Of a stretch of DNA of 53,753 nucleotides, positions 25,889 to 35,085 are shown piece after piece. Each line of letters opens with the position of its first letter. Within the stretch, counting starts at the first letter, position 1. This DNA is from an uncultured Clostridia bacterium (GTDB lineage: Bacteria; Bacillota; Clostridia; UBA1381): contig CALXRY010000174.1 in assembly GCA_944390955.1 (NCBI GenBank), positions 1 through 53,753 of the forward strand, read 5' to 3'. The notes under the pieces were generated by a model. The model was not told the DNA's origin. It saw nothing but the letters and a program-made list of their open reading frames with translations, and searched no databases. A program made the translations under genes and the position numbers.

Positions 25889-27541
25889 TTACTGCTGAAC
25901 TGCGGCGCTTATTCTGGCACGCAGTCTGTTTCTGAATGTAGCTTTTTCAAAATCGGTCACATCGCGTATACGGCGGTAAAGCTTTATCACAGAGTCGTCT
26001 ATGACCGTTTCGTATTCGTACATTTCCTCATATGCCATTGCAATATCGGTCCAGTAGGCGAAGCTTTCGACTGCGGTTTCAACAACCTTCTGGTCGCTTC
26101 TGATAGTCTGCGCCGGATATGCCACGAGCATATAATTGGCGTTGCACAGCGGTTCTATATTGTCACTGTCTATATCGAAATACGGTATGGTATTTGCAAT
26201 ATATCCGATGCGCCTCTGCTCGATATTGAGCGACGGCTCGGCGTTTTTGAGCATTTCACTGTTCAGCGTGTCAGAATACGCAAGCACGCCGAGGTACTGT
26301 CCCTCGGGAACGATATTGTCAAGCGTTGTTTTAAGGTTTAGAATATCGTATGCGCTGTCGCGCGTTACTGGCTGCATCGAGAAATTCGGGAACAGAGCAA
26401 CATGCCGGATCTCATCCGTGCTTTTCGGCTGCTCACGCGGTATAAATATATTCACCGAATGTATAAGCGCAAGCGCAAATACAACTATAAGTGCCTGTTC
26501 TCGGTGTATATATTTTACGGATAAAATCAGAAGCATGATAAACCCCGGAACATACAGCAGCAGGTGCCCCTGTCCATGTGTCTGCGTCGCAGTAAACATT
26601 ATATAGCAGACGATCAGCTGCAGCCATATAAATACCTGACGCTTTTCTTTATATTTTATACCGATCATGACCGAGCTTGCCGCAAGCAGTACAAGAAATA
26701 CAAGCCCGATATAACGCGTTATGAGCTTCATGTTTTCCGAAACATTGAAGTCGAAACTCCCACCGCCGTATGATGCAAGAAGCCGCTGGAACATAAATCC
26801 CTCAAAAAAGAAGGACACAACGGCGATCATTGCCGCAAGCGCCGCAAGACGCACATACCAGCGTTTACGGAATATTATCGCTTCCGCGATCATCGCAGTT
26901 ATGAACGATACACTGAAAAACAGATACCAGTTGTTCCAAAGCATAAGTGCGGCGAGAATAACACCGATAACGACGCAGCGTACAAGCCCGGGTTCCGCGC
27001 TGTTCTTTTTGAAATACAGATAAAAGCACGCTATGCACATCAGAAAGCCGCCTATTTCCGTAAAGCCGTTAAAGGTCAGATACACCGTTACCGGCATTGT
27101 GAATATGACGATAAGGGTTGTGATAAACGGCGCCTTACCGATTTTTTTGGCGGTCAAATATATTAGTATATTCGCCGGGATCAAATAGCATATTACAAGG
27201 CTCAGTATAAATACCATGCGCGATTCGCCGAAGAGCCGTATAAATACGGATGACAGCAGAGCAGGAATGTAATTAAATTCGCTCGTCAGTATGGAATTAT
27301 AGACTGTGCTCCAAAGCTGTCCGTCGAGCTCGCCAGAGGCTATCCTGCGCGCCATGTTCCAGTAATCGGCATTGCTCCAGTAGAAAATCTCACGGCACAG
27401 ACTGACATACAGCACCGCAAGCAGGCAGAACACAAACACTCCCGCACCCAACACGACAAGCGTCTTTCCCGTTTTGCTCATACCTTTGCGTTCCTGCTCT
27501 TCAGCGTCGTCAATATCATCAAATATTGCTCTGTATTTCAT
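25889..27541 (-). CDS. Polytopic membrane protein resembling GT-C glycosyltransferases
   Basis: 550-residue protein with a cytoplasmic N-terminus and about eleven membrane helices (about residues 35-400) followed by a soluble C-terminal part of about 150 residues. The first extracytoplasmic loop has NADYWNMARRIASG, similar to the acidic loop of ArnT/PMT-like GT-C enzymes that use lipid-linked sugars, but no certain catalytic motif is seen, so the activity is a guess. AAGGAAG lies 7 bases before the ATG at 27541. A longer reading from 27583 would overlap the helicase gene and has no ribosome binding site. It follows the helicase gene by 34 bases, same operon. Confidence 0.7.
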   Translation of the reverse strand: MKYRAIFDDIDDAEEQERKGMSKTGKTLVVLGAGVFVFCLLAVLYVSLCREIFYWSNADYWNMARRIASGELDGQLWSTVYNSILTSEFNYIPALLSSVFIRLFGESRMVFILSLVICYLIPANILIYLTAKKIGKAPFITTLIVIFTMPVTVYLTFNGFTEIGGFLMCIACFYLYFKKNSAEPGLVRCVVIGVILAALMLWNNWYLFFSVSFITAMIAEAIIFRKRWYVRLAALAAMIAVVSFFFEGFMFQRLLASYGGGSFDFNVSENMKLITRYIGLVFLVLLAASSVMIGIKYKEKRQVFIWLQLIVCYIMFTATQTHGQGHLLLYVPGFIMLLILSVKYIHREQALIVVFALALIHSVNIFIPREQPKSTDEIRHVALFPNFSMQPVTRDSAYDILNLKTTLDNIVPEGQYLGVLAYSDTLNSEMLKNAEPSLNIEQRRIGYIANTIPYFDIDSDNIEPLCNANYMLVAYPAQTIRSDQKVVETAVESFAYWTDIAMAYEEMYEYETVIDDSVIKLYRRIRDVTDFEKATFRNRLRARISAAVQQ

Positions 27542-27575
27542 TCGTACACTTCCTTTTATTCTGAAATATGTCAGC

Positions 27576-30500
27576 TTATTCAAACAAGCTTAAGATCTCA
27601 TCGTTTGTCAAAGATGCGAACGTTTCGCTGTTGGCGGCGATCATATCATCCGCAAGGGCGCGCTTCGATTCCTGAAGAGTCAATATCTTTTCCTCGATAG
27701 TTCCCTTTGCCGCAAGGCGTATCACCTGAACGTCGCGCGTCTGACCTATCCTATAGGCTCTGTCCGAGGCCTGATCCACAGCCGCAGGGTTCCACCACGG
27801 GTCATAGTGGATGACCATATCGGCGCCGATGAGGTTCAGTCCCGTACCGCCGGCACGCAGCGAGATAAGAAATATCTCGCGCTCTCCGCCGTTGAAGCGG
27901 TCGGACATCTCAAGCCGTTCGTAAGACGGAGTTTTTCCGTCAAGGTAGAAGCATTTTAAATTCTTTTTGTTAAGCTCTTCGCGTATTATCTCGAGCATCG
28001 ATGTATACTGTGAAAAGATAAGTATGCGGTGACCGGACTCGACGCCGCTTTCCGCAAGCTCAGTAAGCAGCTGCAGCTTGCCGCTGCCGAAGGTGTAGTT
28101 TTCGTCAAAGAGCGAGGGATGGCAGCATATCTGGCGCAGCCGCATAAGGAGCGTCAGTATCTGCATTTTGCCGCCCTGTTTAAGAAGCGAAATCGTCCTG
28201 CTCCTTGCAAGCGCAAGATACGAGGAATACATCTTCTTCTGCTCCGGCGTCATGTCGGCGTACATCGTATATTCAAGCTTTTCGGGAAGCTCAGAGAGCA
28301 CCTCGGATTTCATGCGGCGCAGGATGAACGGCTTTATTTTTGCCCTGAAATCGGCTGCGGCAGCCGCATTGCCTTCTTTTGTTATCGGCGTTTCATAAAC
28401 GGTGCGGAACATGTGCAGGTCATAGAGATAGCCGCTCATTATAAAGTCAAAGATCGACCATAGCTCGGAAAGTGAGTTTTCTATCGGCGTTCCGGTGATC
28501 GCAAATCTGCGGTCGGCGTTTATGCGCTTTACGCTTCGGGCGTTCATTGTCTTGTGGTTTTTTATATACTGAGCCTCGTCTATGAAGCAGTATGAAAACT
28601 TATGCTGCTGATAAAGCGCGATGTCGCGGCGAAGTAGCGGATACGAAGTTATGATTATATCATATTCCCCCGCAGTTTCTATGAGTGATTCGCGCTCGCT
28701 GCGTGTTCCGTCGGGTATAAGCGCCTTAAGCGACGGCGTGAACCGCGAGCATTCGCTGTACCAGTTATAAGTAAGCGCGCTCGGTGCAACTATCAATGTC
28801 GGAGCCTCCGGCTTTTCGCTTTCTATGAATGCAAGCACCTGAAGCGTTTTTCCGAGCCCCATATCGTCCGCCAGGATCCCGCCGAGTCCGAGCGATGAAA
28901 GCTGCTTGAGCCATTTTACGCCCTCGCTCTGATAGGAACGCAGAACTCCGTTGAGATGCTCCGGGATATCAGGCTCCGTGCTCTTTACGCTTTCTATATA
29001 ATCTATGAAGCTTTTGTCCTTCCTGACGCCGCCGAGCGCATTCAGATACAGCGCGTGGTATTTGGGAAGGGCCTTGCTGTGGTTTTCTATGTCCGACGGC
29101 GAGAACTCGAGCCGCTCAAGCAGGTCAAAGACCTTGCGTCCGTCCCCTTCGAGGTTTATAAACGAGCCGTCGGGGCGGCGGTAAAAATGCTCTCTCAGCT
29201 TTACCGCGGCAAGTATCCCGTATATTTCATCGATCGAAAGCTCCGATGAAAAGCCCGCCTCAAGCAGGTCTATATCGGGATTGTACCGAACGCCCGCGTT
29301 GATGCTTACGCTGTCCGAAACGGTCAGCTGTCCGAATGAATCGGAGAATACGAGCTCTGCCTTTTTCTCAAGCTTCGGAAGCCTGTTCGTTATAAAATCA
29401 AATATCTTATCGTCATCGTCAAGGCGCATGCTGCCGTTTACGCGTTCAAAATCGGAAAAGAACGAAAGTATCTCCGATTCGGCAGCGTAGTCTCTTACTA
29501 CTATGCGGCTTTCACCGCCTTCATCGGAGCCGAGCCTGAACGATATATCGCCGTAGCGCGCTATCACGGCAGCGCCGATGCTGCCCTGCGGAGCATCGAA
29601 ATATATCGAAAACGACGGGCGCTCGTTCACGATGAGGTCGTCAACTCCGTGACTGACAACGCCGTGGCGCCCTTTTATCGCGGGAAGAACGCGCGAGGCA
29701 AAAAGCATCGTGTTTTCGCCGCGGAACGAGATCTGTGTGCGTTTTCCGTCATTTAAGGCTCTGTATATCGGCATGAAGTACGATCTGTAATCCTCTGTGG
29801 TATGATATATTATACCGTCATGGAGAAAATATTCGCCGCCGCGCGTAAGCGCAAAACCTTTGTCGCTTACCGAAAGTGTTATTTCACTTGGAGCCGCACT
29901 GACGTCAATAATTATATCGGGGTCTTCCTCGGCAAAACGCGCGTCGGGAAGCCGCATTCCGTTGAACACAATTCCGAAGCTCACATGCGGCAGCAGAGGC
30001 AGTATCCTCAGGAGCGTTGCCGCGCCGAAGGGCGTCCTGTACGCCGCCTTTGCATACAGCGGCGTCTCGCAGGAACGGTTCTCATAGCTTTCGGCAAGTA
30101 TCGAAAGCAGCTCATGCTCGAACGGCGTCGGCACGGTAGTCTGCGGGTCGTATCCAACGGAGCGCGAGACCCTGAACGGCTTTTTCCTTGCATACATATC
30201 AAGAAAATTCTCGATGCCCTGAACGGCCATGCCGCCTATTTCGATCGCCATCGAGGAAGTATCCGGCGAACGGCTGTCGATGTACAATATAAAATGTATA
30301 TCAAGCGGCTGTTTTTCGTGCTCAGCTTTCGAGAAGCCATCACAGAGTGCCGCGGCAAGGCAATCGTTTTCATCTGCCTGTCCGCCACTTTCCTCCTGCT
30401 CCGCCATGCGCTGCCTGAGGCACGCGACTATATGCTTACAGGTCGTGTGCATCGTCTCGTAATACGGGCAGGTGCAGAAAGTGTCGGATATATCTCCATT

Positions 30501-30671
30501 TTCATTAAATCTTACCGAAACATTGTAAAGACTCTCACCGTCTACAACGGCCGTTATTAAGCTGTCGGAGCGCTTCCTGAGATGAACGCGGCCTTCGCGG
30601 AAATATTCCATGCCGCGCTTATATATCGTTGCTGAGCATGAGCGCCTTATCATTGAATCGGTAATTTTCAT
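27576..30671 (-). CDS. SWIM-domain SNF2 family DNA translocase/helicase
   Basis: 1031-residue ATPase of the bacterial SNF2 (RapA/HepA-like) group. The N-terminus has a SWIM zinc finger (Cys-Thr-Cys-Pro...Cys-Lys-His, about residues 64-82), which often binds nucleic acid. The ATPase core starts near residue 570 (LRSYQSEGVKWL), with Walker A GILADDMGLGKT, box II IDEAQ, box III TGTPIENSLSELWSIFDF, and motifs V/VI (LISLRAGGTGLNLIGAD, QASDRAYRIGQTRDV) all intact. It probably remodels protein-DNA or RNA polymerase complexes. It borders the prophage-like module directly. Own promoter at 30707-30735. Confidence 0.92.
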   Translation of the reverse strand: MKITDSMIRRSCSATIYKRGMEYFREGRVHLRKRSDSLITAVVDGESLYNVSVRFNENGDISDTFCTCPYYETMHTTCKHIVACLRQRMAEQEESGGQADENDCLAAALCDGFSKAEHEKQPLDIHFILYIDSRSPDTSSMAIEIGGMAVQGIENFLDMYARKKPFRVSRSVGYDPQTTVPTPFEHELLSILAESYENRSCETPLYAKAAYRTPFGAATLLRILPLLPHVSFGIVFNGMRLPDARFAEEDPDIIIDVSAAPSEITLSVSDKGFALTRGGEYFLHDGIIYHTTEDYRSYFMPIYRALNDGKRTQISFRGENTMLFASRVLPAIKGRHGVVSHGVDDLIVNERPSFSIYFDAPQGSIGAAVIARYGDISFRLGSDEGGESRIVVRDYAAESEILSFFSDFERVNGSMRLDDDDKIFDFITNRLPKLEKKAELVFSDSFGQLTVSDSVSINAGVRYNPDIDLLEAGFSSELSIDEIYGILAAVKLREHFYRRPDGSFINLEGDGRKVFDLLERLEFSPSDIENHSKALPKYHALYLNALGGVRKDKSFIDYIESVKSTEPDIPEHLNGVLRSYQSEGVKWLKQLSSLGLGGILADDMGLGKTLQVLAFIESEKPEAPTLIVAPSALTYNWYSECSRFTPSLKALIPDGTRSERESLIETAGEYDIIITSYPLLRRDIALYQQHKFSYCFIDEAQYIKNHKTMNARSVKRINADRRFAITGTPIENSLSELWSIFDFIMSGYLYDLHMFRTVYETPITKEGNAAAAADFRAKIKPFILRRMKSEVLSELPEKLEYTMYADMTPEQKKMYSSYLALARSRTISLLKQGGKMQILTLLMRLRQICCHPSLFDENYTFGSGKLQLLTELAESGVESGHRILIFSQYTSMLEIIREELNKKNLKCFYLDGKTPSYERLEMSDRFNGGEREIFLISLRAGGTGLNLIGADMVIHYDPWWNPAAVDQASDRAYRIGQTRDVQVIRLAAKGTIEEKILTLQESKRALADDMIAANSETFASLTNDEILSLFE

Positions 30672-30706
30672 TGATGACGACCTTCTTTAAATTTATTTAT
30701 CATATT

Positions 30707-30735
30707 ATTATACCATGAGATTTTATTTTTGGCAA
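30707..30735 (-). promoter_or_regulatory. Promoter of the SNF2 gene
   Basis: On the minus strand TTGCCA (30730-30735), 17-bp spacer, TATAAT (30707-30712), just 10 bases from the repressor stop codon. Confidence 0.65.
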
Positions 30736-30744
30736 TATATTTAA

Positions 30745-31374
30745 TCAAAATTTTCTTTTTATTTCCTTTACAAGTCCGAAAACGCGCACCTTCAGAACGT
30801 CCTCGCCCTCAAAGCGACGTACGGGATACATCGGATTTATCGAGTGAAGCTCTATAAAATCCTTTCCGTAAACTATCTTCTTTATAACGCCGTCCTCACC
30901 GTCTATCGTAACAACGGCATAGCTACCGCTGTCTACCGACGACTGGCAGCGCACAAGCACAAGGTCACCTTCAATGAATATAGGATACATGCTGTCGCCC
31001 TCTACCATGAGATAAACGTAGTTTTCGCCGCTTATGAGCGACGTCCGCTGTACCGTTTCGTAATCTATCGCGGCGTTGTTCAGGCTGTCGGCATAGCAGC
31101 CTAAGCCAGCCGATACCTTTGCAAGCACCGGTATGCTCACAAGCTCCTCGTCATAGGGATACACGTTGTCCGGCATATCCCAGCCAAGAATATATTCCGG
31201 TGTAGTTTGAAGCACCTTTGCAAGCTTTATGATATTTTCTCTCTTTATGTTCTGCACCGTTCCCTTTTCGTATTTCTGCACAGCCGCCTTCTGCACCCCG
31301 AGAGCCTTGCCGAGCTCTTCCTGAGTAAGCCCCTGCTCCTTTCTGAGCTTTTTAATCCTTTCGCCAGGAGTCAT
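30745..31374 (-). CDS. CI/LexA-like self-cleaving phage repressor
   Basis: 209-residue repressor. The N-terminal Xre helix-turn-helix (about 3-58) binds operators; the C-terminal S24 peptidase domain cleaves itself when activated RecA is present. The cleavage pair Ala89-Gly90 (VSAGLG), nucleophile Ser128 (GDSMYP) and general-base Lys165 are all in place with the normal Ser-Lys spacing, so it should be SOS-inducible. AAAGG abuts an ATG at 31383 but is 9 bases before the ATG at 31374, which begins the usual MTPGERIKKL. It is divergent from the structural genes and shares an operator region with them. Confidence 0.92.
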   Translation of the reverse strand: MTPGERIKKLRKEQGLTQEELGKALGVQKAAVQKYEKGTVQNIKRENIIKLAKVLQTTPEYILGWDMPDNVYPYDEELVSIPVLAKVSAGLGCYADSLNNAAIDYETVQRTSLISGENYVYLMVEGDSMYPIFIEGDLVLVRCQSSVDSGSYAVVTIDGEDGVIKKIVYGKDFIELHSINPMYPVRRFEGEDVLKVRVFGLVKEIKRKF

Positions 31375-31424
31375 GATAATCATCCTTTCTGTTAATATGC
31401 TGTATTTTTGCTTTGTGTATCTTA

Positions 31425-31453
31425 ATAATATCATATATTCTCTAAAAAATCAA
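31425..31453 (-). promoter_or_regulatory. Repressor promoter
   Basis: On the minus strand TTGATT (31448-31453), 17-bp spacer, TATTAT (31425-31430). It lies back to back with the late promoter, and TTCTCT/AGAGAA half-sites overlap both -35 regions. Confidence 0.65.
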
Positions 31454-31485
31454 GAGAAATATCTTAAAAATATATTTTTCTCTTG
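31438..31485. promoter_or_regulatory. Operator region with inverted half-sites
   Basis: Three related half-sites: TTCTCT (31438), CAAGAGAAA (31451-31459) and TTTCTCTTG (31477-31485). The last two form a 9-bp inverted repeat with a 17-base centre whose right arm overlaps the rightward -35. This suits binding by the adjacent repressor to both promoters. Confidence 0.6.
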
Positions 31486-31511
31486 ACAAACGAACAAATG
31501 TGTGGTATAAT
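31483..31511 (+). promoter_or_regulatory. Rightward promoter of the phage-like operon with SOS-box-like spacer
   Basis: TTGACA (31483-31488), 17-bp spacer, TATAAT (31506-31511): consensus hexamers. The spacer contains CGAACAAATGTGTG (31491-31504), which matches 11 of 14 bases of the Bacillus-type LexA box CGAACATATGTTCG. A hairpin GCCTC-AGAA-GAGGC (31533-31546) followed by A/T runs sits in the leader. Confidence 0.8.
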
Positions 31512-31597
31512 ATGGCCATAAAATAAATAAATGCCTCAGAAGAGGCAAAAAATTTTAAAACAAAAGTATCTTAAAAAGGTAAAAAGGAGGCAAAAAA

Positions 31598-31807
31598 ATG
31601 ATTTATACAAATAATGATCCTAAAGCGATACTTGCAATGGAAAAGGCGCGAATGGGAAACGAGTATTACGGCGGCGATTTTTATGATGAGGACATAAACG
31701 AGTGCCCCGTATGCGGAGCACTGTACCCGAGCTATTTTTACATGAACGACGACGAGGAATGCGTCGGCTGCGAGATGTGCGTAACGCGGGTGACGGAGCT
31801 GTATTGA
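31598..31807 (+). CDS. Small zinc-ribbon protein
   Basis: 69-residue acidic protein with two Cys pairs (Cys-Pro-Val-Cys and Cys-Val-Gly-Cys, plus a further Cys in EMC) spaced like a rubredoxin-type zinc ribbon. First gene after the divergent phage promoter, with AAGGAGG 7 bases before ATG. Small zinc ribbons in this place in phages can be transcription or translation modulators, but no function can be given. Confidence 0.7.
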   Translation: MIYTNNDPKAILAMEKARMGNEYYGGDFYDEDINECPVCGALYPSYFYMNDDEECVGCEMCVTRVTELY

Positions 31808-31844
31808 TAAATAAAACTCTAAAGGTACGGAAGGGGGGATCGGT

Positions 31845-32033
31845 ATAATAACGAAGGAAGATCTGTTTGAGATATTTTCGGACGCCGCCGAGGATAACAA
31901 AAAATCTTTCGGCGACAGGCTCAAGGCGGGGGAGTTTCTTATGAAATACTGCTTCTGCGGAAACGGCACGAAAAAGGATGACAGGGTAGTGATAATAGAT
32001 GATATCAGGACAAGGCTTGAGAACGGAGGATAA
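31845..32033 (+). CDS. Small terminase-like phage protein starting at ATA
   Basis: An open frame of 62 codons reads KEDLFEIFSDAAEDN...FGDRLKAGEFLMKY...VVIIDDIRTRLENGG, similar to the C-terminal part of short small-terminase-type proteins (pattern DRLKAAELL...). There is no ATG, GTG or TTG before residue 32 in this frame. AAGGGGGG (31831-31838) lies 6 bases before ATA at 31845 and 9 before a second ATA at 31848. Either ATA is used as the start, or the gene lost its start codon. It overlaps nothing and runs into the ribosome binding site of the large terminase. Confidence 0.5.
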   Translation: MITKEDLFEIFSDAAEDNKKSFGDRLKAGEFLMKYCFCGNGTKKDDRVVIIDDIRTRLENGG

Positions 32034-32037
32034 GGAC

Positions 32038-33282
32038 ATAGAGCTTTCGGGGCTTATCGCCCCGGCGTTTGACAAGCTGCATGAGGATATAAAAGCCGGG
32101 GAACATACGCATTATTTTCTGAAGGGCGGGCGCGGAAGCACGAAATCGTCGTTTGTGAGCCTTGAAATAATCGTCGGGATGATGCGAAATCCCGGAAGGC
32201 ACTGCGTTGTCCTTAGGAAGGTCGCAGCGTATTTGAGAGACAGTGTATTCATGCAGCTGAGGTGGGCGATAGACATGCTGGGCGTGGCGGACAAATGGGA
32301 GGAGCGGCTCAATTCTCCCGAGCTCATCTTTACAGAGACGGGGCAGCGGATAATCTTCCGCGGCGCAGACGATCCAAAAAAGATAAAATCGATAAAAACG
32401 CGCAGCGGGTATATAGGCTATGTATGGTATGAGGAGGCTGACCAGTTTTCCGGTATGGCGGAGATACGGAGCATAAACCAATCGCTTCTGCGCGGAGGCG
32501 AAAGCTATACGGTGTTTTATTCATACAATCCTCCGATGAGTGTAAAGAGCTGGATAAACCTTGAGACAGCAAAAACGGCAGGCGACAGGCTTGTCCACTC
32601 GAGCACATATCTTGACGTGCCGGAGGAATGGCTCGGGCAGCAGTTCATCCTTGAGGCGGAGCACGTAAAGAGAACAAACGAAAAAATATACCGCCACGAA
32701 TATCTCGGCGAGGCTGTCGGCACGGGCGGAGAGGTCTTCGGCAACGTTACCGTTCGGAGCATTCCGGAGGAGGAGCGGAAGGGGCTGTCTTACATCAAGG
32801 CCGGAGCTGATTTCGGGTACGCCTCAGACCCGTTCGCCTATGTCGTATGCGCTCTTGAGAAGCGCCGGCTGTATATCATTGACGAGGTCTACAGGACTGG
32901 ACTGTCAAACAGGCGCGCCGCGGAGCTCATAGCCGAAAAAGGCTTTGATACGCTTATCGTCTGCGACTGCGCCGAGCCTAAGAGCATACGGGAGTTCAGG
33001 GATCTGGGGCTGCGGGCGGTCGGTGCAAAAAAGGGCCCCGACAGCGTAAATTACGGCATCAAATTCCTGCAGAGCCTCGATGAGATCGTAATCGACAGGA
33101 AACGATGCCCCAATGCCGCGAGGGAGTTTTCGTCGTATGAGCTCGAGCGCGACAATTGTGGGGCTTTGAGAGCCGAGTTTCCCGACCACGACAATCATAC
33201 CATTGACGCCGTGCGGTATGCGCTCGAGAGCGAAATAAACAGGAAAAAGGCAAAGGTTATAGAAAGAAGGTTTTTGGAATGA
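32038..33282 (+). CDS. Phage terminase large subunit (PBSX/XtmB, Terminase_3)
   Basis: 414-residue packaging motor and nuclease. The ATPase half has Walker A KGGRGSTKS and Walker B YVWYEEAD; the nuclease half has Asp residues in GADFGY, VCDCAEPKS and DHDNHTIDAVRY, all intact. Homologues begin a few residues before LIAPAF, and here GGAGGA (32025-32030) is exactly 7 bases before an ATA codon (32038) at that point. The nearest ATG, at 31999, has no ribosome binding site and would add 13 atypical residues that overlap the previous gene. I favour ATA as the start, with the ATG as the alternative. Confidence 0.93.
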   Translation: MELSGLIAPAFDKLHEDIKAGEHTHYFLKGGRGSTKSSFVSLEIIVGMMRNPGRHCVVLRKVAAYLRDSVFMQLRWAIDMLGVADKWEERLNSPELIFTETGQRIIFRGADDPKKIKSIKTRSGYIGYVWYEEADQFSGMAEIRSINQSLLRGGESYTVFYSYNPPMSVKSWINLETAKTAGDRLVHSSTYLDVPEEWLGQQFILEAEHVKRTNEKIYRHEYLGEAVGTGGEVFGNVTVRSIPEEERKGLSYIKAGADFGYASDPFAYVVCALEKRRLYIIDEVYRTGLSNRRAAELIAEKGFDTLIVCDCAEPKSIREFRDLGLRAVGAKKGPDSVNYGIKFLQSLDEIVIDRKRCPNAAREFSSYELERDNCGALRAEFPDHDNHTIDAVRYALESEINRKKAKVIERRFLE

Positions 33283-34610
33283 TCATTGACGAACAGTATC
33301 TGAGCGGCGGCGTAGACGCCGACGTGCTGTACAAGCTCATCTCACGGCATATGAATTCACGTGCGCGGTATTCGCGGCTGCTCGACTATTATCTCGGGAG
33401 GCACGATATAGAGGGCAGAAAGAAGCTGAGTTCCGGCACAGTAAATAACAAAATCGTATGCAATCATGCTAAATATATAGTAGACATGGCAAGGAGCTAT
33501 CTTGTGGGCAATCCGGTGACATACGCGTGCAGCGACGGCTATGATATCGAGGCAGTGAAAAACTGCTATCTTGAGCAGGACATAGCGCATCTCGACAGCG
33601 GGCTTGAGCGCGATATGGGTATCTACGGCAGGGCGTACGAGCTGCTCTATATAGACGAGAAATCGAACCCGAGGAGCGTGCGCATCCCGCCGGAGAACAG
33701 CTTTGTCGTATATGGAGCGACTGTCGAGGAAAAGCCGCTGCTCGGAGTTCATTACTACACAAAATACGACATCGACGGGAACGCCGCAGGGACGTACTGC
33801 ATAGCGTGCGACAGCACGGCGTGCTATATCTATGAAAACGATGTCAACAGCTTTATGAACATGGAGCTCAAGGAGGTAAATCTTCATTATTTTAACGAAG
33901 TACCTCTCATAGAATACAGGAACAACGAGGACGCTCAGGGCGATTTTGAGCAGCTTATACCGCTTATAAACGCCTATAACCTGCTGTGCTCGGACAGGGT
34001 CAACGATAAGGAGCAGTTTGTGGAGTCATTTCTGTTTCTATCGGGCATAGAGCTTGATTCCGAGCAGGCGCGCAAGCTCCGTGAGGAGCGCATATTGATG
34101 GGCTACGAGGGCAGCGAGGCAAAGTACCTTTCAAAGGTCATGTCAGAAACGGACGTGGAGGTGCTGAGGGATTCGCTGAAGCAGGACATACACCGCTTTT
34201 CGATGGTGCCAGACCTCTCGGACGAAAGCTTCGGCAACAATCTGTCGGGTGTAGCGATAAAGTATAAACTCATGGGCTTTGAGCAGCATGTGCGCAACAA
34301 GGAGCGGCTCTTTACAAAGGGGCTAAAGCGCAGGTTCGGCATGTACAATAATTATTTGTCGCTTAAGGGGAGCATGCAGTATGTCCCGATACACCGCGTC
34401 GATGTGGTGTTCAACAGGAATCTTCCGGTCAACGAGCTGGAGATCTCGGAAATGGTAAATAATCTCCGCGGCCTTGCGACTAACGAAACACTGCTGGCCC
34501 AGCTTTCGTTTGTATCCGATCCGAAGGAGGAGTCGGAGCTGTCGCTCAGGGAGCGGAGAAAAATAAAGGAGGTTTTGCAGGATGCAGATCAAAAAGAAAA
34601 ACGAGCCTGA
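33279..34610 (+). CDS. Phage portal protein (SPP1 gp6-like)
   Basis: 443-residue portal forming the dodecameric ring at one head vertex through which DNA is packed. Family features include the N-terminal RHMNSRARYSRLLDYYLG, VNNKIVCNHAKYIVDMARSYLVGNP, and the C-terminal GVAIKYKLMGFEQHV segment. Length is normal. The ATG overlaps the terminase stop (ATGA), which suggests translational coupling. Confidence 0.93.
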   Translation: MIIDEQYLSGGVDADVLYKLISRHMNSRARYSRLLDYYLGRHDIEGRKKLSSGTVNNKIVCNHAKYIVDMARSYLVGNPVTYACSDGYDIEAVKNCYLEQDIAHLDSGLERDMGIYGRAYELLYIDEKSNPRSVRIPPENSFVVYGATVEEKPLLGVHYYTKYDIDGNAAGTYCIACDSTACYIYENDVNSFMNMELKEVNLHYFNEVPLIEYRNNEDAQGDFEQLIPLINAYNLLCSDRVNDKEQFVESFLFLSGIELDSEQARKLREERILMGYEGSEAKYLSKVMSETDVEVLRDSLKQDIHRFSMVPDLSDESFGNNLSGVAIKYKLMGFEQHVRNKERLFTKGLKRRFGMYNNYLSLKGSMQYVPIHRVDVVFNRNLPVNELEISEMVNNLRGLATNETLLAQLSFVSDPKEESELSLRERRKIKEVLQDADQKEKRA

Positions 34611-35061
34611 GGGAAGGCAGAGCTATTCCAAGGAGCAGCTTGAAAAGGAAATAGAGAAGGCTGTCTCCGAAAGGAAGAGCGAATGGGAAAAGGAGCTTGA
34701 GGAGCGTCTTGAGGCCGAGCGCAGCGAGGCGGCGAGGCTTGCGACGATGAGCGCCGACGAACGCAGCCGCGTTGAATTCGACAAAAAGCAGAAGGCCTTT
34801 GACGAGGAACGCGGAAGGTATATGAGCGAAAGGATGGAGTTTGAGGCGGCAAAGGCGCTCTCAAACGCGGGGCTCCCGATCTCGTTCGCCAAGATACTAA
34901 AGGGCACCGATACGGAAACGACTGCCGAAAACATAAGCATTTTCAGAGAGGAATTTCTGAAGGCGGTCGAGGAGGAGGTATCGGACAGGCTTAAGGGCGT
35001 TACGCCGAAAACCGGCACGCTCCCGTCGGCCGATCCGTTCCTTGTGGGGCTCAGCAGATAA
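34582..35061 (+). CDS. Phage scaffolding protein (DUF4355-like)
   Basis: 159-residue protein with a long charged coiled coil (about 15-105, Glu/Lys/Arg/Ser-rich) and a short C-terminal region with NAGLPISFAKIL. Small coiled-coil proteins between portal and capsid act as scaffolds for prohead assembly and are removed afterward. It overlaps the portal gene by 29 bases and has AAGGAGG 9 bases before ATG. Confidence 0.8.
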   Translation: MQIKKKNEPEGRQSYSKEQLEKEIEKAVSERKSEWEKELEERLEAERSEAARLATMSADERSRVEFDKKQKAFDEERGRYMSERMEFEAAKALSNAGLPISFAKILKGTDTETTAENISIFREEFLKAVEEEVSDRLKGVTPKTGTLPSADPFLVGLSR

Positions 35062-35085
35062 CATTTAAGAAAGGATGGTTAAAGC

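Noticed and set aside
29802..30560. 252-codon open frame antisense to the SNF2 gene
   Set aside because: No family pattern and no ribosome binding site; the sense strand holds the SWIM and SNF2 motifs.
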